Assembly: GCA_016785225.1 (NCBI GenBank)
Contig: JAFBJZ010000510.1
Coordinates: 2,666,001 to 2,730,000 of the forward strand
Direction: 5' to 3'
Length of the DNA stretch: 64,000 bases
DNA from: Psettodes erumei
Taxonomy: Eukaryota > Chordata > Actinopteri > Pleuronectiformes > Psettodidae
The notes under the pieces: generated by a model
Told to the model about the DNA's origin: nothing
The model's database searches: none
Seen by the model: the letters and a program-made list of their open reading frames with translations, nothing else
Made by a program: the position numbers and the translations under genes
Shown here: one piece after another, positions 23,201 through 35,650 of the stretch
How the letters are laid out: the number at the start of each line of letters is the position of its first letter
Numbering within the stretch: position 1 is the stretch's first letter

Positions 23201-26200
23201 CTAATCAGTCATATCTGTCATATCGAATATGGTGAAATGTCAATAGCTCTGGGGATTCGCTCTGCTCGCGGCCACTCGTTTAATTAGCGCCATAAAGAGG
23301 CTCTTCTGCCTCTAATATTTTTTATTGTTTTATTCCTTTCAAATTATTTCACTCTCTCTCATTTTATTGCCTTAATATTCTGTTCCCGAATACCTTTTGC
23401 TCCCCTGGAAACGTTTTACTTTGCCGCTGTAACATCCCAGTGTCCCCCTTGGGGATCAATGAAGTTCAGTCTTATCTGGTGTTAGCTGGGGTCAGGAGCC
23501 TGCAGACAGAATTAGACCGCTGTAATACAATTATCAGTGAGTATGGTCAGGATATTTTCGGATGAATTAAAGGCCCCGGGGACGTGTGAGGGGATGTCCT
23601 TGGAGCTGTGGATCAGTGACCCGGAAGTTTCACAGGTCAGTCCCCTCATCAGACTGTGTCCTTCATGTTCCCAAATTCAAATGAGATTCAAACGCATTAA
23701 TATTCAGAATTAATGATGATTTGACTGATGAAATGTCAAAGCTGTCCCCTGTTCTCCCTCTAATCTCTGTTCTTTTCATGCGGTTGCGTTTTGAAACAGT
23801 CTGACAAACAGCAGTCCATGCAGGGAATCTTGAACCATCATTTTTGCTTAGGAGCATGTTTTGAATTTATTTCATAGTGTCACCTGCAAGATTTTGCCTT
23901 CAATTAATTAACTCTTCCTTCTGGATCCTCATTAGAAAAACATGTAGTGCATATGCAAACCAGCTGAATTCAACTCCACAGCACTTTATTCCAAGTTCCA
24001 GTGGCCTCAACATCCAACAGATACCACATACAAACCTGAATTTTTGGGAAATGTATATGAAATAATTTCACTCATAGACACTTGGGTCAGGGATAGCAAC
24101 ATTTATTTAAATAAAATATATAAGATATAGAATTTAAGCCACAGTGACTGGATTCTGTGAGAAGAGAGCGCTGTGTACACCTTAAAGAAAATGATTGGCT
24201 GTTACACATCAGCTGGTAGACTAACAGCTGATGAATGAGCATTGAATGAAGTATACAATGATCTGCTTCAAATTAAAGAGCATCATACAAGTGTTGAAAG
24301 TGGAGGTTAGCAGAGCACCCTAACCTTCCATCTTACTCTTACAATCACTGCTAACAATCACTAAACATGACTCATAATCTCCTCATATATATTATATTAG
24401 AATTATTCATTTAAGTCTGATTATTATTGTTTAATTAAACCTGAAACATGTTTTGCTCTTTTTGAATGAGAGAATTCTTTTTGTTTTTTCTAAAGATATT
24501 TCATGTAAAGCTGCACAGGTACAAAACAGTATGCATACTGCATTATTATTTTTATTATTATGCATCACAGTACAATAATAGTACCTTTACCTTTTCCCCG
24601 TCTGTAAGTGTGGCACTGACACCAGTGTGTGTGGCATCTCCGGCAACAGAAACAGCAAAAAAATGTCTGGTCGGGTGCTGCTGGAAAATTTGCACGCAGC
24701 CAATCAGTATCTATATTCTCTGGCACGTTCAGGGCCCCTGTGCAGCTTCTCGCTGAATCATTCAGACCCCCTCTGGCACTCTGAGTTCATCATGTGGTCT
24801 GCGTGTTCATGTTAGCCTCATTAAATGCCCAAATACGTAGTCCTGAGTTTAGAGCTAATATATATGTAGATGCAGGTGATAGAACGAAGGCTGTTCTTAA
24901 ATTTCTGCCTTCTGAAAACCCCAATCCTTAAATATAAAACAAAATGCATAAAAACCATTCGACCACATGACACCTTGTGTTAAAAACACACACACTTGTA
25001 CACAAAAGCACTCACTCCTCGTTCCTCTCTGCTCCTGGGTAATTAGCTGATTAGCTGCTTAATTAGCAGCATGTAATCATGGCAATGGATGAGCTGCCTA
25101 ATTGAGGAAGTGAAGAGAGGAGGAGAAGGAGGAGAGTGTCGGTGTGGAGGATCATAGTGAGTCTCTCCACTCAAAACAACGGAGCAGAATAAAATAGAGA
25201 AGGAACAAAACAAAAAAAATCCATCTGGGGAGGAGAAATGGTGGGAAGATCGCTGTCGGAGCCGAAAGAAATGAAATCCAGTCAAGAAACTCCCCCTTGT
25301 CTCCTCAGGGGTGGGGGAGAATACTTGGTTGTGTTTGTTGTTGGACTTGAGTAGATTTGATTAGAATGGAGCAGAACTGAGTAGAAAGTAATAGAATCTC
25401 ATGTCTGAACTTGTCCCTTTGCAGGAGAAGAAATCACTTACAGCTGCCGTCAATAGAATAATATTTTTATTTTCTCCAACAAAGACCAAAAGTGATACAA
25501 AAACCTGAACTAGATTTAGATACCTGTGAAAATCTTGTCGTATGATGTCGTATCAACTTTGGTGAATTTTTATCTCAAATTTTGGTTCATGGAACAAATG
25601 TCAATGATAAATCTGTAACCTTGGCTTGGGTTCTAGGCTCCTGGAAGTGTAAGGCAACTGCCTATTTGCTCAGTTCTGGATTTAAATTCAACTTTTGAAT
25701 TCAAAACTCTTCGAAACAGGGTTTTAAAGTTGGTCATTACAAGAAAGACAAATGGAAAAAAAACTGTGGTTTCTTCCTCCTCCCCAAAACAATTAAGGTG
25801 AACAGATTTTATTTAGTGGTTCTTACAACAATGAAGATTTACATTTAAAATAATGAACTCTGTGTCTTTCCACAAAAGTGTTGTAGTTACTCTGGATAAA
25901 ACAAAGACCTCAATTTAAACAGATTTTTCCCCATAAAATCACTTTTACTAAGTTGACCACTTTCTGCATTTGGCCTCTTAGTGTGTGGACACTAGCATCA
26001 TCTACTTTCTGTTTTCACGAGAAACTCGTAGATTAATCACGAATGAAGTGGATAAAATGATTAACTACAAATATGTGAGAATTATATACATGCTACTGTT
26101 GCATCATCCAGCTCCCTTCTCTTTTCCTTACAACTGAGAGCTTCATGTCTAAATTAGAGGCCATTTAAAGACATTTCAGATTTCTTTCACCATGAATATA

Positions 26201-29200
26201 TACCAATATATTAAAATGACCTACTCATATTGCCCAAACCACCCTTAAAATATGTAATAACTGCGCATTCCCACCCCCCGTTTTAAAGCTAAATGTGTAT
26301 AGATAATGTTTCTGTGTCTGTTGTTCGCTCTGTTATCCAAATGCACAGACTGTGTGTTCTGTGGATCTTCCAGAATTAACAGGTATGCTGTTTCTAGAAG
26401 CGACAATCCACATGAAAAAAACATGATGTTAACTGCTGTCTGTGTCGTCTTGAAATGACCTCGACAAGACTGATTAGTTTTGGGCAAAAAATCTTAAACT
26501 TTCAGTGTCCACAACAACATACTTTATTTAAAGAAACTAGGATCATTTGTTTCGATGAGGGTATTTCTTGTTTGGTTGACTTTTTCCTTCTGTTTATTTC
26601 CTCACGTTGCTTTTGGTGTTGGATGTTAATATTTCATCCAACACTTTTTTCCCTCTCTCCCTCCATTGACCGTCTAGACGCGGTTGTCTTGACCTTGACC
26701 CTCCTCATCATTAGTAACGTCGAAAACCGATCCTCACACACTTTGCGTCCACATCACGTAAATCTGCGGCTCGTTTCATGAAAGTGTATGAGGCCGACGC
26801 AGGAAATATATATACACAGAAATCCGAAGGTCCTAAATGCGCTGTTTGGGCCGTGGAGGAGCCGGTGAAGTGCATTGAAATTCCCCCGAAAAGAAAAGAG
26901 AAGCAGACGGAGAAACAGTCCATCAGTTAGATAAGTGCACCGCACGTCATGTGATCACATTGTATGTGCTGTCTGGGCCGGCGTCGGCGTCCTCAGTGTG
27001 AGGTGTCTGTGTTTGGCGGCTCTGCGGCACGCCGGCCTATCTGCGAGCAGTGGGAGACGGACAGACAACAGACTCGCATCAACACTCGTCTGATTGGCCC
27101 GGCGGGAGGGCAGGGACGCCCACCGACAGCAGAGTGGATAGGAAAATAAGAGAGGAGCGGAGGGGGAGGAGGAGGGGTGTTATTTTCTTTCTTTAGTGTT
27201 TCTATAGTTAAACAGCTTGAGGAGGAGGTAAAGGTAAAGTGAAGGATGGCTGAGTAAAGACAAAAGGGAGAGTTGTTTACAGAGCTGCACAATAGAGTCC
27301 AAAGGTCTTCAAGCATTACAGAAAGGTAAAAACTTAATTGCCATACTACAAAAGTTTTTTAAGCAGTGTTCATATATGTGATGTACAGCACACTGTCTAC
27401 CAGACAGTACATTTGTGTATTTTAACTTTATAATGTGACAAGCAGGCAGTCAACATTTCAGAAAAACACATTTCATCTGCACTGAAATTCTCCACATAGG
27501 TCTGACCCATGGAATTCTTAAAAGCCCCTTGTTAACGTATAGCTACGTCCACATGCGTCGTTGGCCGTGCTAGCAGAAGGATCAGTGCCAGTCCTGGCAA
27601 TGTTGGTGCCCCAGGTGAGACTTTAGATCTGGCCCCCCTGCCATGTCCAGTCTGTCAGTCCTGTCTCATCCACATTCTGCAAAAGCTTCCTGCACAGGTT
27701 CCATGTTTTCCCATTAAAAATAATTTTAATGAATTTGTGATCAAACTTTCTTCCCCTTGAGTTATTTCGGGCCCAGCAGAGCATAGTGCTTGGTGTAACA
27801 TGCTCAGGTATAGTCAAACTATGCCTGCACCGGGTGCTGAAATTCAGTTATTCTGTTAGCATTTCCTTACTGAAACCAACATTTTCTTTTAGCCTCAAGC
27901 TCTTCTGTTATATGCTGCTTACAGCTAACATGTGAGGTGAATTAGAATCTCAGTTTTTTCCATGATAAATAAAAAAAAAATGCCTCTCCCATTCCCTCCC
28001 ATTCCAAATGTGTAGGAGAATCTCTGGTGGCCTTTTAGGGTACATGAAAATGTGACAGTGAGCCAGTGTTTGGTTTGTCCATTCTGGGCTACTGTAGAAA
28101 AACATGGTGGTCTAATGAGGTTGACTTGTGGAAGAGGACCCACTCCCTCTAGATATAAATTCTAAGTCAATGAAAACACAGCAATTCGGAGTTTTAGGTG
28201 ATTATACACTAATAAAAACGGAATTATGAATAAATAAGCTTTTAAATAAGCTTTTAATTTGAAAAACCAGCAGGTAGTGTTGACTTACATTGACAGAAGT
28301 TTAACAGCAATAAAAAGGCAAAGTGTGAGAGAGAGAAAAAAATGACTATTAGAGAATCTGAGAGCTGGCTCCTGGCGTAGTGATGAAATTAGAGCTGAGG
28401 AAAGTTGTGGGATTTTGAATATGTGAGCGCTCTGTGTAGAATCCTCATACTTGGTCTTGTCTTGTGCTCTGGGTGCATAGAGATCAGACCCATCGCCTGT
28501 AACATATTAATCATCGCAGCCAAATGCGGTCTGTCGGGACTTTGAGTCCTGATCCATCGTCCTTCAGAAAGCCCGTCAGCTGAACGGTAATTATCCAGAG
28601 GTGGAGAGCCGAACCACGGGAGGAAGAGATGAAGCGATGTATCAGAGCGGTTATCCAGGCGGCAGAGGATCAGATCAGGCGTTTCCAGCTCCCAGCAGGC
28701 CTCTCTGCCCCTCAGGACGCCTCACTGGTTTAGAGACATCAAAGCGGCTGTAAGCAGCCCACTGCATGCTGGTCGATATCCAAACCAACGCCGCTCCCTC
28801 TGCTGCTGTTCACGCCTACATCCTCTTCCTCCTCTTCTTCCCTCTCCTTCACCTCTTTTTCTCCTCTGTCCATCTCGCTGCGCTTCTTCTCTCTTCTTCA
28901 CCTCCTTTTCTCATCTTCTTTTTTTCCTCTCTGTCCCACTCATCAAATGTCCTCATACTTTCATTAATCTGTTCCTTTCCTTTACTCCTTCATCCTCATG
29001 TTTCTTTTCATTTTCTTTCCTTCTTTCATATTTTTCCCTTCCCACGCCTTTCCTCTAACCATCCCTTTCCAATGTTTTTTTCAGTCTTTCTTTACTCTCA
29101 GCAGCTTTATTTTTCTGTTTTGTTGTTTACCTGTTTTCTTCTTCCATACAATTCCTTTTGTTTTTTTTGCATTTTTTCCTTTCCTTTCACTCTCCTGTCT

Positions 29201-32200
29201 ATCTTCTCCTTTACTTTCTTTTCTTTTCATTCTTTCATATTTAGTCCTGACTCCTCTTCTTTTCTTCCCTTACATTTATCTCCTATGCTGTTTCTTTCCT
29301 TTCCTCACAACTAATCCTTTTCTTCCTGCACCCCCTTCCTCCTCCTCCTTCTCCTCCTTTCTTCCTCTTCTTCTCCTCCTCCTCTCCTCCTCTCATCAAT
29401 ACTTTTGATTTCCATCTCGCCTCCATAACGAGCGGTGGAGAGATGGACGGAATCATATTGATGTTTTTTTATTTTATTTTATATTCTAAGGGTCATGGTT
29501 GTAATTAACATACGGCCGCTCAATCGGTCAAGGTTTGTATCTCTCTTTCTCTCTCTCTCTCACTCTCTCTCTTTCACACACTTTATTACTGTACATAAAC
29601 ACATAGACAGCAGTGAAGCATACGTGGTGTACACAGCACACACATTTTATCATTAAAGCTTATCAGAAACACCTCTCCCCCATATGAAGACACACACAAA
29701 CAGACAGATTCGATACGCTGATTTGTAGGCAAGGTGTAAGCGTGGATGTTCACATGTGGCAGCTGGAGTAATTTCCATCAGATTTACCTTCTTGCCGCGG
29801 CCTCCTCCACTTTGCCATTAGTTTTCTAGATGGCTCTCAGAGAAAGATACGAAAGCAACGCTCGATGTATAAAATATTAGAATTGTCTCCTCAATGATCT
29901 TGCAGTCACAGTTAACACTTGTTATTCAGACGGGATGTTTGAGGTCTGACTGGAAAGAATGAATTTCAGCGCTCACGTTGCCGTACGTCTTCAGTTTTAT
30001 GTAAATGACTGTGGTCTTCTCTCTGTCTGTCTCTTTGTCTTTTCTCGTGTGTTTCTCTGATGCTGGACTGCATAAAATTCAGGGTGCAGCCCGGCACTGA
30101 CCTTTTGTGTGGTTGTGTTCTTGGTGCCTCTCTCTGTGGAGGTGTCTCGGCCTGAAGCAGCCCCCCTTAGAAACCACTGGAACTTTTAAGTCTGCTCATG
30201 CCACACTATTCCATACATGCTAATGGTTTTGCTAAAAAATACTTATCAAGAATATCTTCAAGCCAATTCCACAGTTCAATTTTTGTCAGTTGAGTCACAT
30301 CAAATGTGTAAGCCCAGAAATGAGATGGTGTCCATTGTTGATGATTAAGCATTTATCTACACAATCCAAATGATTTTCGTTCAACTACAGAACCATTCCG
30401 ACTAGATTTAGCTTTATAAATCAGGGATTTTAACTGTAAACATTTTGTGACTATATATTCACATTCATTTAAAACATCTCCTCATCGTGCCATTTACAAA
30501 ATGTGATCCAAGGGGGCATTCCCTGTCTTTGGAAAGACATTTAATTGTAAACAGAGGACGTAGGAGGAAGACTTTCACAGGGAGTGTGAGGAGTCTGTTT
30601 TTGCAGTCAAACCACTATTACTGAAGCTGTCCCACACTCATTGATATTAACCTTCCAAAGCTAAAAAAAAAAAAAAAAATCTACCTCTCAGTAACTCTGA
30701 AGCTTGGGGCTCCTGAGATGCAGCGTCCGTTAGCTGTGCCCCAGGAGGATTTTGCTTCAGTGCAAAACCACAGTGCCCGTTTTTATTCAGAAAGTTATTG
30801 ATAGACACATTGAAGTTGTAAGAAGAGTGACAGTACCGTTTTATTCAGAAACCTGATGTTGTAGCAGTTGTAGGACTGCTCATTTGACAGCAGAGTGAGA
30901 GACATTGATTCTTATAGTTTCTTAATTGAAGAAAAACTTCTTCTCCATTAATCCTTCTTCTCTTTTCGTCTCCGGAAACCCATTTAAAGGTTTCACTGCT
31001 GCCTTTCACCTCCCTCTCAAAGAATGACAGTTCATGCTCTTCTCCTTCACCTCCATCTCTCCTTCTTTGCGACTCAAGGTTTAAACCCCTCCTCTAAAGT
31101 GTCTCCTCTGCTCCTCTTCAGGAGTGAAGTGGATTTATCAGAAGAAATCCATAAAAAATTCTGCCGGCCTCCTTCTGATTCTTCCAACATTTAAAAGAAA
31201 GAAGAAAATAAAAGAAAAGAAATCAGGAGAATATCTTATGTGGATGAATACAGTTTTTATTGGGGCCGTTTTAAGGGCAATTAGTACAATTTTGGGTTTG
31301 AAGTTCGAGTCTGGACCTCTTCATGGGTCCCGCTGTGAGCCAGTAGATGGCAGTAGTTCTCCACCAAGTGACGAGCACTCCCCCTTCTTCTTCTCCCTCT
31401 GTTGTTCTTTTCCCCTCTCTCGCTTCGTCGTCTTTTTCTCTGTCCATCTGTCTGTATGCTCTCATGAAGGGCAACCTGCCAGCGATGGAGACATACATAT
31501 TCAGCTTTCCATTTCTACCACTCTATCTCTCTCTCTCCCTTTATGTATCTTTCATTTTGTACTCTCACTTTATCTCTTCATCTCAGTGTCTCACTTTATC
31601 ACTGTCTTTCTCTCCCTTTATTTCTGTCAGTCTTATTTTTGGGGTTTGATTTTCTCTCCACCTTGTCTTTTCCATCTCTTCCATCTCCCTTGCTCCAACA
31701 TCTGTCGTTTTCTCTTGGTCTTTGTTTATTTTTGTATCTTTGCATCTCTCTTCATCTATTTAATGGCTATGTTTGTCTTTTCCATCTTTCTTCTTTCTCT
31801 TCTTCTCCTTCTGTATATTCTTTCCCCTACATTCCAACATTTTTTCCTGCATTGTCTACTTTATGTGTCCAACTGTCTCTTGTATGTTTTATTTCCACTT
31901 TCAGTCCATCTCCTCTCCTGTCTTTATTTCCACCTTGCACCTCTGCCTCTATCTCCCTCTCTTTTTTCCTCCCTCCACCTCTCTTTGTATTTATCCTAAT
32001 GTGTGTTTACCTCTTACGTCCTGCGGGTCTCGTTTTTTGTTCTCTCTCTGTCCTTGAATTAATTCAGCTGGAATCAGCTCTGAAACACCATCCAGCCGCT
32101 CCCCCTCTCCTCTCCTCTCCTCTGTTCTATCCTCTTCTTCTTCTCTAATCCTCTCCACCCTCCAATCTGTTGTCTTCTCTATCTCTTACCCTGTTGCATG

Positions 32201-35200
32201 TCCTTACCTGTTGGATTTTTGCTTTCGTTTGATCTCTTTTTCATCGACTTTCTTGCACTGTATCCCTATGCCCTCTGCAGTGTATTGTGTTGTTTTGATG
32301 TAAGTTCAGCAGGGTCTGGACAGCAGTGGTTATAGGAATTATTACTATTTTTGTAAATTATTGCACTAAATTTCTCTCTCTGTGTCTCTGTGTCTCTGTG
32401 TCTCTCGTCCCCAGTGTTTCGTCCAGCAGTTGGACGGGTTCATTTCGTGGCTGCAGGAGGCATTGGATAGCACGGAGAACTGGACGCAGCCCAGACAGGA
32501 GCTGGACAGCCTGAGGGTGTACCTTGACACACACCTGGTGAGAGCACACAATTTTTTTTTTATTTTTACTGCCATATTTGTGAGGACCCTCACTGTCACA
32601 ACCTCCGGCTCCCTCGCATACTGGAGACACAGCAGGGTGCCATGCGTTTTGAATGAAGTGGTGGAAAACAGGCCAGTGCTGCAGTGATGCAACCTTTGGA
32701 AGTTGAGAACGGTCCACTTCATGCAAATAAGCTATGAGGAACTTTGGATATATCAAATGTGCTCTGACATGCAGGAGCAACAACCTGCAACTTGTTGTCC
32801 CTCAGAAGCACTTGTGGTCAACAGTTCTTTACAATGCAGCTGTAAATGGGATTTCAATGAGAAAAATGATGCATGGAAATGCATCACTCAAAAAATGAGC
32901 GTTCACTTCATTATCTGCACGTATATTGGGAACACTAAAAAATAACTGTCTAGTTCAGATAAAGATAAATTACGTGCGTAACGCTGAACATGCCCAAAAG
33001 CTTTATTGTTTTGAGTATCTACGTCTTCATCTCCAACTTTCTAAATGCCTCTTTGACGAAGGGAGGATGCGGTGAAATGTATTTATCTCCCAAAACATTT
33101 CTTCACTCTCTACAAAAACTATCCTCACTTTCACAAGCTCTACAGCACTGGCCCTCACAAAGACACAAGTGCAGTAGCACACATGCAGACGTGCACACAA
33201 TGCACACACCTACTGTCAACGCTCATATACAATTAAATACAAATGTACATAAGTGCCGTGTACAAACACATCTATACGCAAATTTCGCACACGGCTTGTA
33301 TGAACATACATTTGCATACATGCATTTAAATGACATGCATATGAATGTGTTCATGTGCCACACACATAGGTGTGTGCGTGTGTGTGTGTGTGTGTGCGTT
33401 AGCAGCATTTCACCTACCACTGCCCCCGTCTGTCGACACTTTATTTGAAACAGTTCAGCTCCATTGATGCCGTTTGTGCCGATCTTCTCTTAAAGTCAAC
33501 ACTGCTGATGTGTTGTTTTTATCAGTGTGACTGAGATTCACTCAGTCAGGACCGCGTTAATATGTATGTAGCACAGACGGCACGATACAATAAAGACACA
33601 GTGCCACGAGGCAGGAACAGAGCAGAATATGAAGTGCTTTTGTTTCACTTAATTTCACTTCTAAAAAGCAAATTTAGTCTGTTTTCAAAATGTTTGCTTT
33701 TTCAGCTGGAAGTTACCAAATCACTGCTCACTGGTCTCACATGTACCACATGATATGAAGGAAGCATAACTGTGTTAATGTAGGGAGACTGAAAAGCTCT
33801 TTTATGGAGATGATGAAGGCATTTTGTAACATGATTGGAGGAATCTTAGTGATTCCACTTCTTTTATATGCAATATAGTTCTATTAAATTCAAATCAGAT
33901 GAAAGAAAAATTGTTGTCATTACAAAATTTGCACACTGCTCATCAGCTACTGGATGGACACCTACATTTTTTCTTGTTAACTTTCTCGTCGTCTTGTATT
34001 TCTTTCTTATCATGTTCTCCCTGTTTTAACAATACCATGAAGTTTGTGTGATTCTCTAAAGCAAAGGCCTCTGAAGCCATTCAGACACACGCTGGGTTAT
34101 ATCCCGGGAGATAGGCAAATCATTTAATAGTTGAATTTTAAGTGCAATATAAAGTTGCAACTTAAGAGATAAATTGTCTGTTTTCAGTAGCTCTCAATTA
34201 GAGCCGCACTATATGACCAACATCTCCTATCATGCTACAGGTCATTTTCTGTAAATTCAGTGAATAAATAGCCATATGGTGTTCTGACCGCAGGCAAAAG
34301 CCCCCTGCTGTGAGCACTCCACTGTACTTTTGTGGCTCTAGTCTGTTGACTCTCTCCGTACTGTTTGACATGACTTGTGTTCAGAGTTGTTCTGTTTCGC
34401 ATTCGCTCTCTACCGTGTTTGTGTCTTCTCAAATGCCAGCTGATATGACGAGAAAATAGTGGTGTCGATGTTGTGCACCATGTTTTTCTAGTGCTGGTGT
34501 GTGGTGTGGATTTTTCTTTCTGTTTTGCAGATGCTGTAGTGTCCTGTTTGGTCCTGATTATGTGGGACCTGCAGATGAGTCCACATAACCATCAGGAGAC
34601 AGAACATGATATCATATATTTATATTTTCTCTCTTTTTTCTTTCTTTGTATGTTTTATTTGCTCTCTCTCACAGCATGTGTGTGTGTTTTTTAAGAGAGA
34701 GTGCTTTAAAGAAACAATAGTAATTTAAATACAGAACACATAACTTTTCAATTCAGGCTAACGGTGCACTGCTCTTTTGCTGTTGCTCACAGTGACCAGT
34801 CCTGTGTTTGACAGCAGCATAAGATCCCGTGGAGGTCAAAGGTCAGAAGTTTATCACATGCTGTAAACACAGAGCGTTGATGTGAGAGAGGGAAGATGGG
34901 GAAAATTAGCTGAGGGGATGAAGAAACAAACTGACTCATCTCCACTGCTTTCATCCTGATTCCTCTCTTTTTGTTCCAATTTGTTTTCATCTGCATCTCT
35001 TTGTCTTCTACCCCTGTTTACTGTCTCTCTCGCTCCCTCTTTTTTCGCTCCCTCGCCAGTTTTATCTGTTTGTCATTTTCTGACCATCTGCCCTCCCGTT
35101 CTCTCCCTTTTTTCCCTCCTTTGTCTCTTCCTTTATCTCCGTCTTCATTTGTTTATTCTGCCAAATAGAAAAAGGAAACTCGGATGCCTCCCCCTGTGTT

Positions 35201-35496
35201 TCTCTAATTTACACAAACACACACACACACATGCATACACACACACAAAACCAAGCGCCTATAGATCAGTGAGTGCTGCATCACTATATATGAACACACA
35301 CACAGATGAGAAGCACTTTGGCAATTACTCACACTCTTTATGGGAAACATATGGGCTTCACACACACAAAAATACAAACACACACACACAGAGCAGCACT
35401 CATCACAGATGGACTGAAGAGTACAGGGAAACAAGACATGAACACACACATCACATATCAATGAAACCAACTAATGCATAGTACACGTGCGCACAA

Positions 35497-35528
<32 letters not shown>

Positions 35529-35614
35529 ATACAAACTGATTGTATTTGCATATAAACGTACAAATGCAAACATATATACACAACAGCAGGCATGTGTTTT
35601 AGTTGCACACATAG

Positions 35615-35650
<36 letters not shown>

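Larger units (their letters stand above)
22548..32414 (+). other. akap6: akap6 intron 9 (9.9 kb)
   Basis: No exon is supportable. It contains candidate regulatory patches at 23127-23302, 26660-27150 (CpG-dense from 26940), 28480-28740 and 29420-29530, and two long polypyrimidine domains at 28795-29400 and 31375-32280, the second reaching to within 135 bases of exon 10. A poly-A run lies at 30663-30679. Confidence 0.75.

Noticed and set aside
23425..23475. Sequence ending CCTTGGGGATCAATGAAGTT, like the 3' tail of some fish retroposons
   Set aside because: Too short and without a recognisable body upstream; kept only as a note.
27623..27817. Minus frame containing NVDETGL, reminiscent of pogo/Tigger transposases
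   Set aside because: Only seven residues match a loosely remembered motif; the flanking residues and the missing DDE context give no support.
28766..29408. Long plus-strand open frames of 136-182 codons
   Set aside because: They translate to almost only Ser, Phe, Leu and Pro and exist in more than one frame, as expected for polypyrimidine DNA. No domain, no splice logic.
31124..32148. Open frames of 201-291 codons before exon 10
   Set aside because: Compositional artefact of polypyrimidine domain 2; residues are Ser/Leu/Phe/Pro-rich and overlapping frames are all open.
33180..33400. CRISPR-like or tandem-repeat look of alternating ACAC/ATGC blocks
   Set aside because: No constant repeat and spacer lengths; it is a decayed CA microsatellite in a vertebrate intron.
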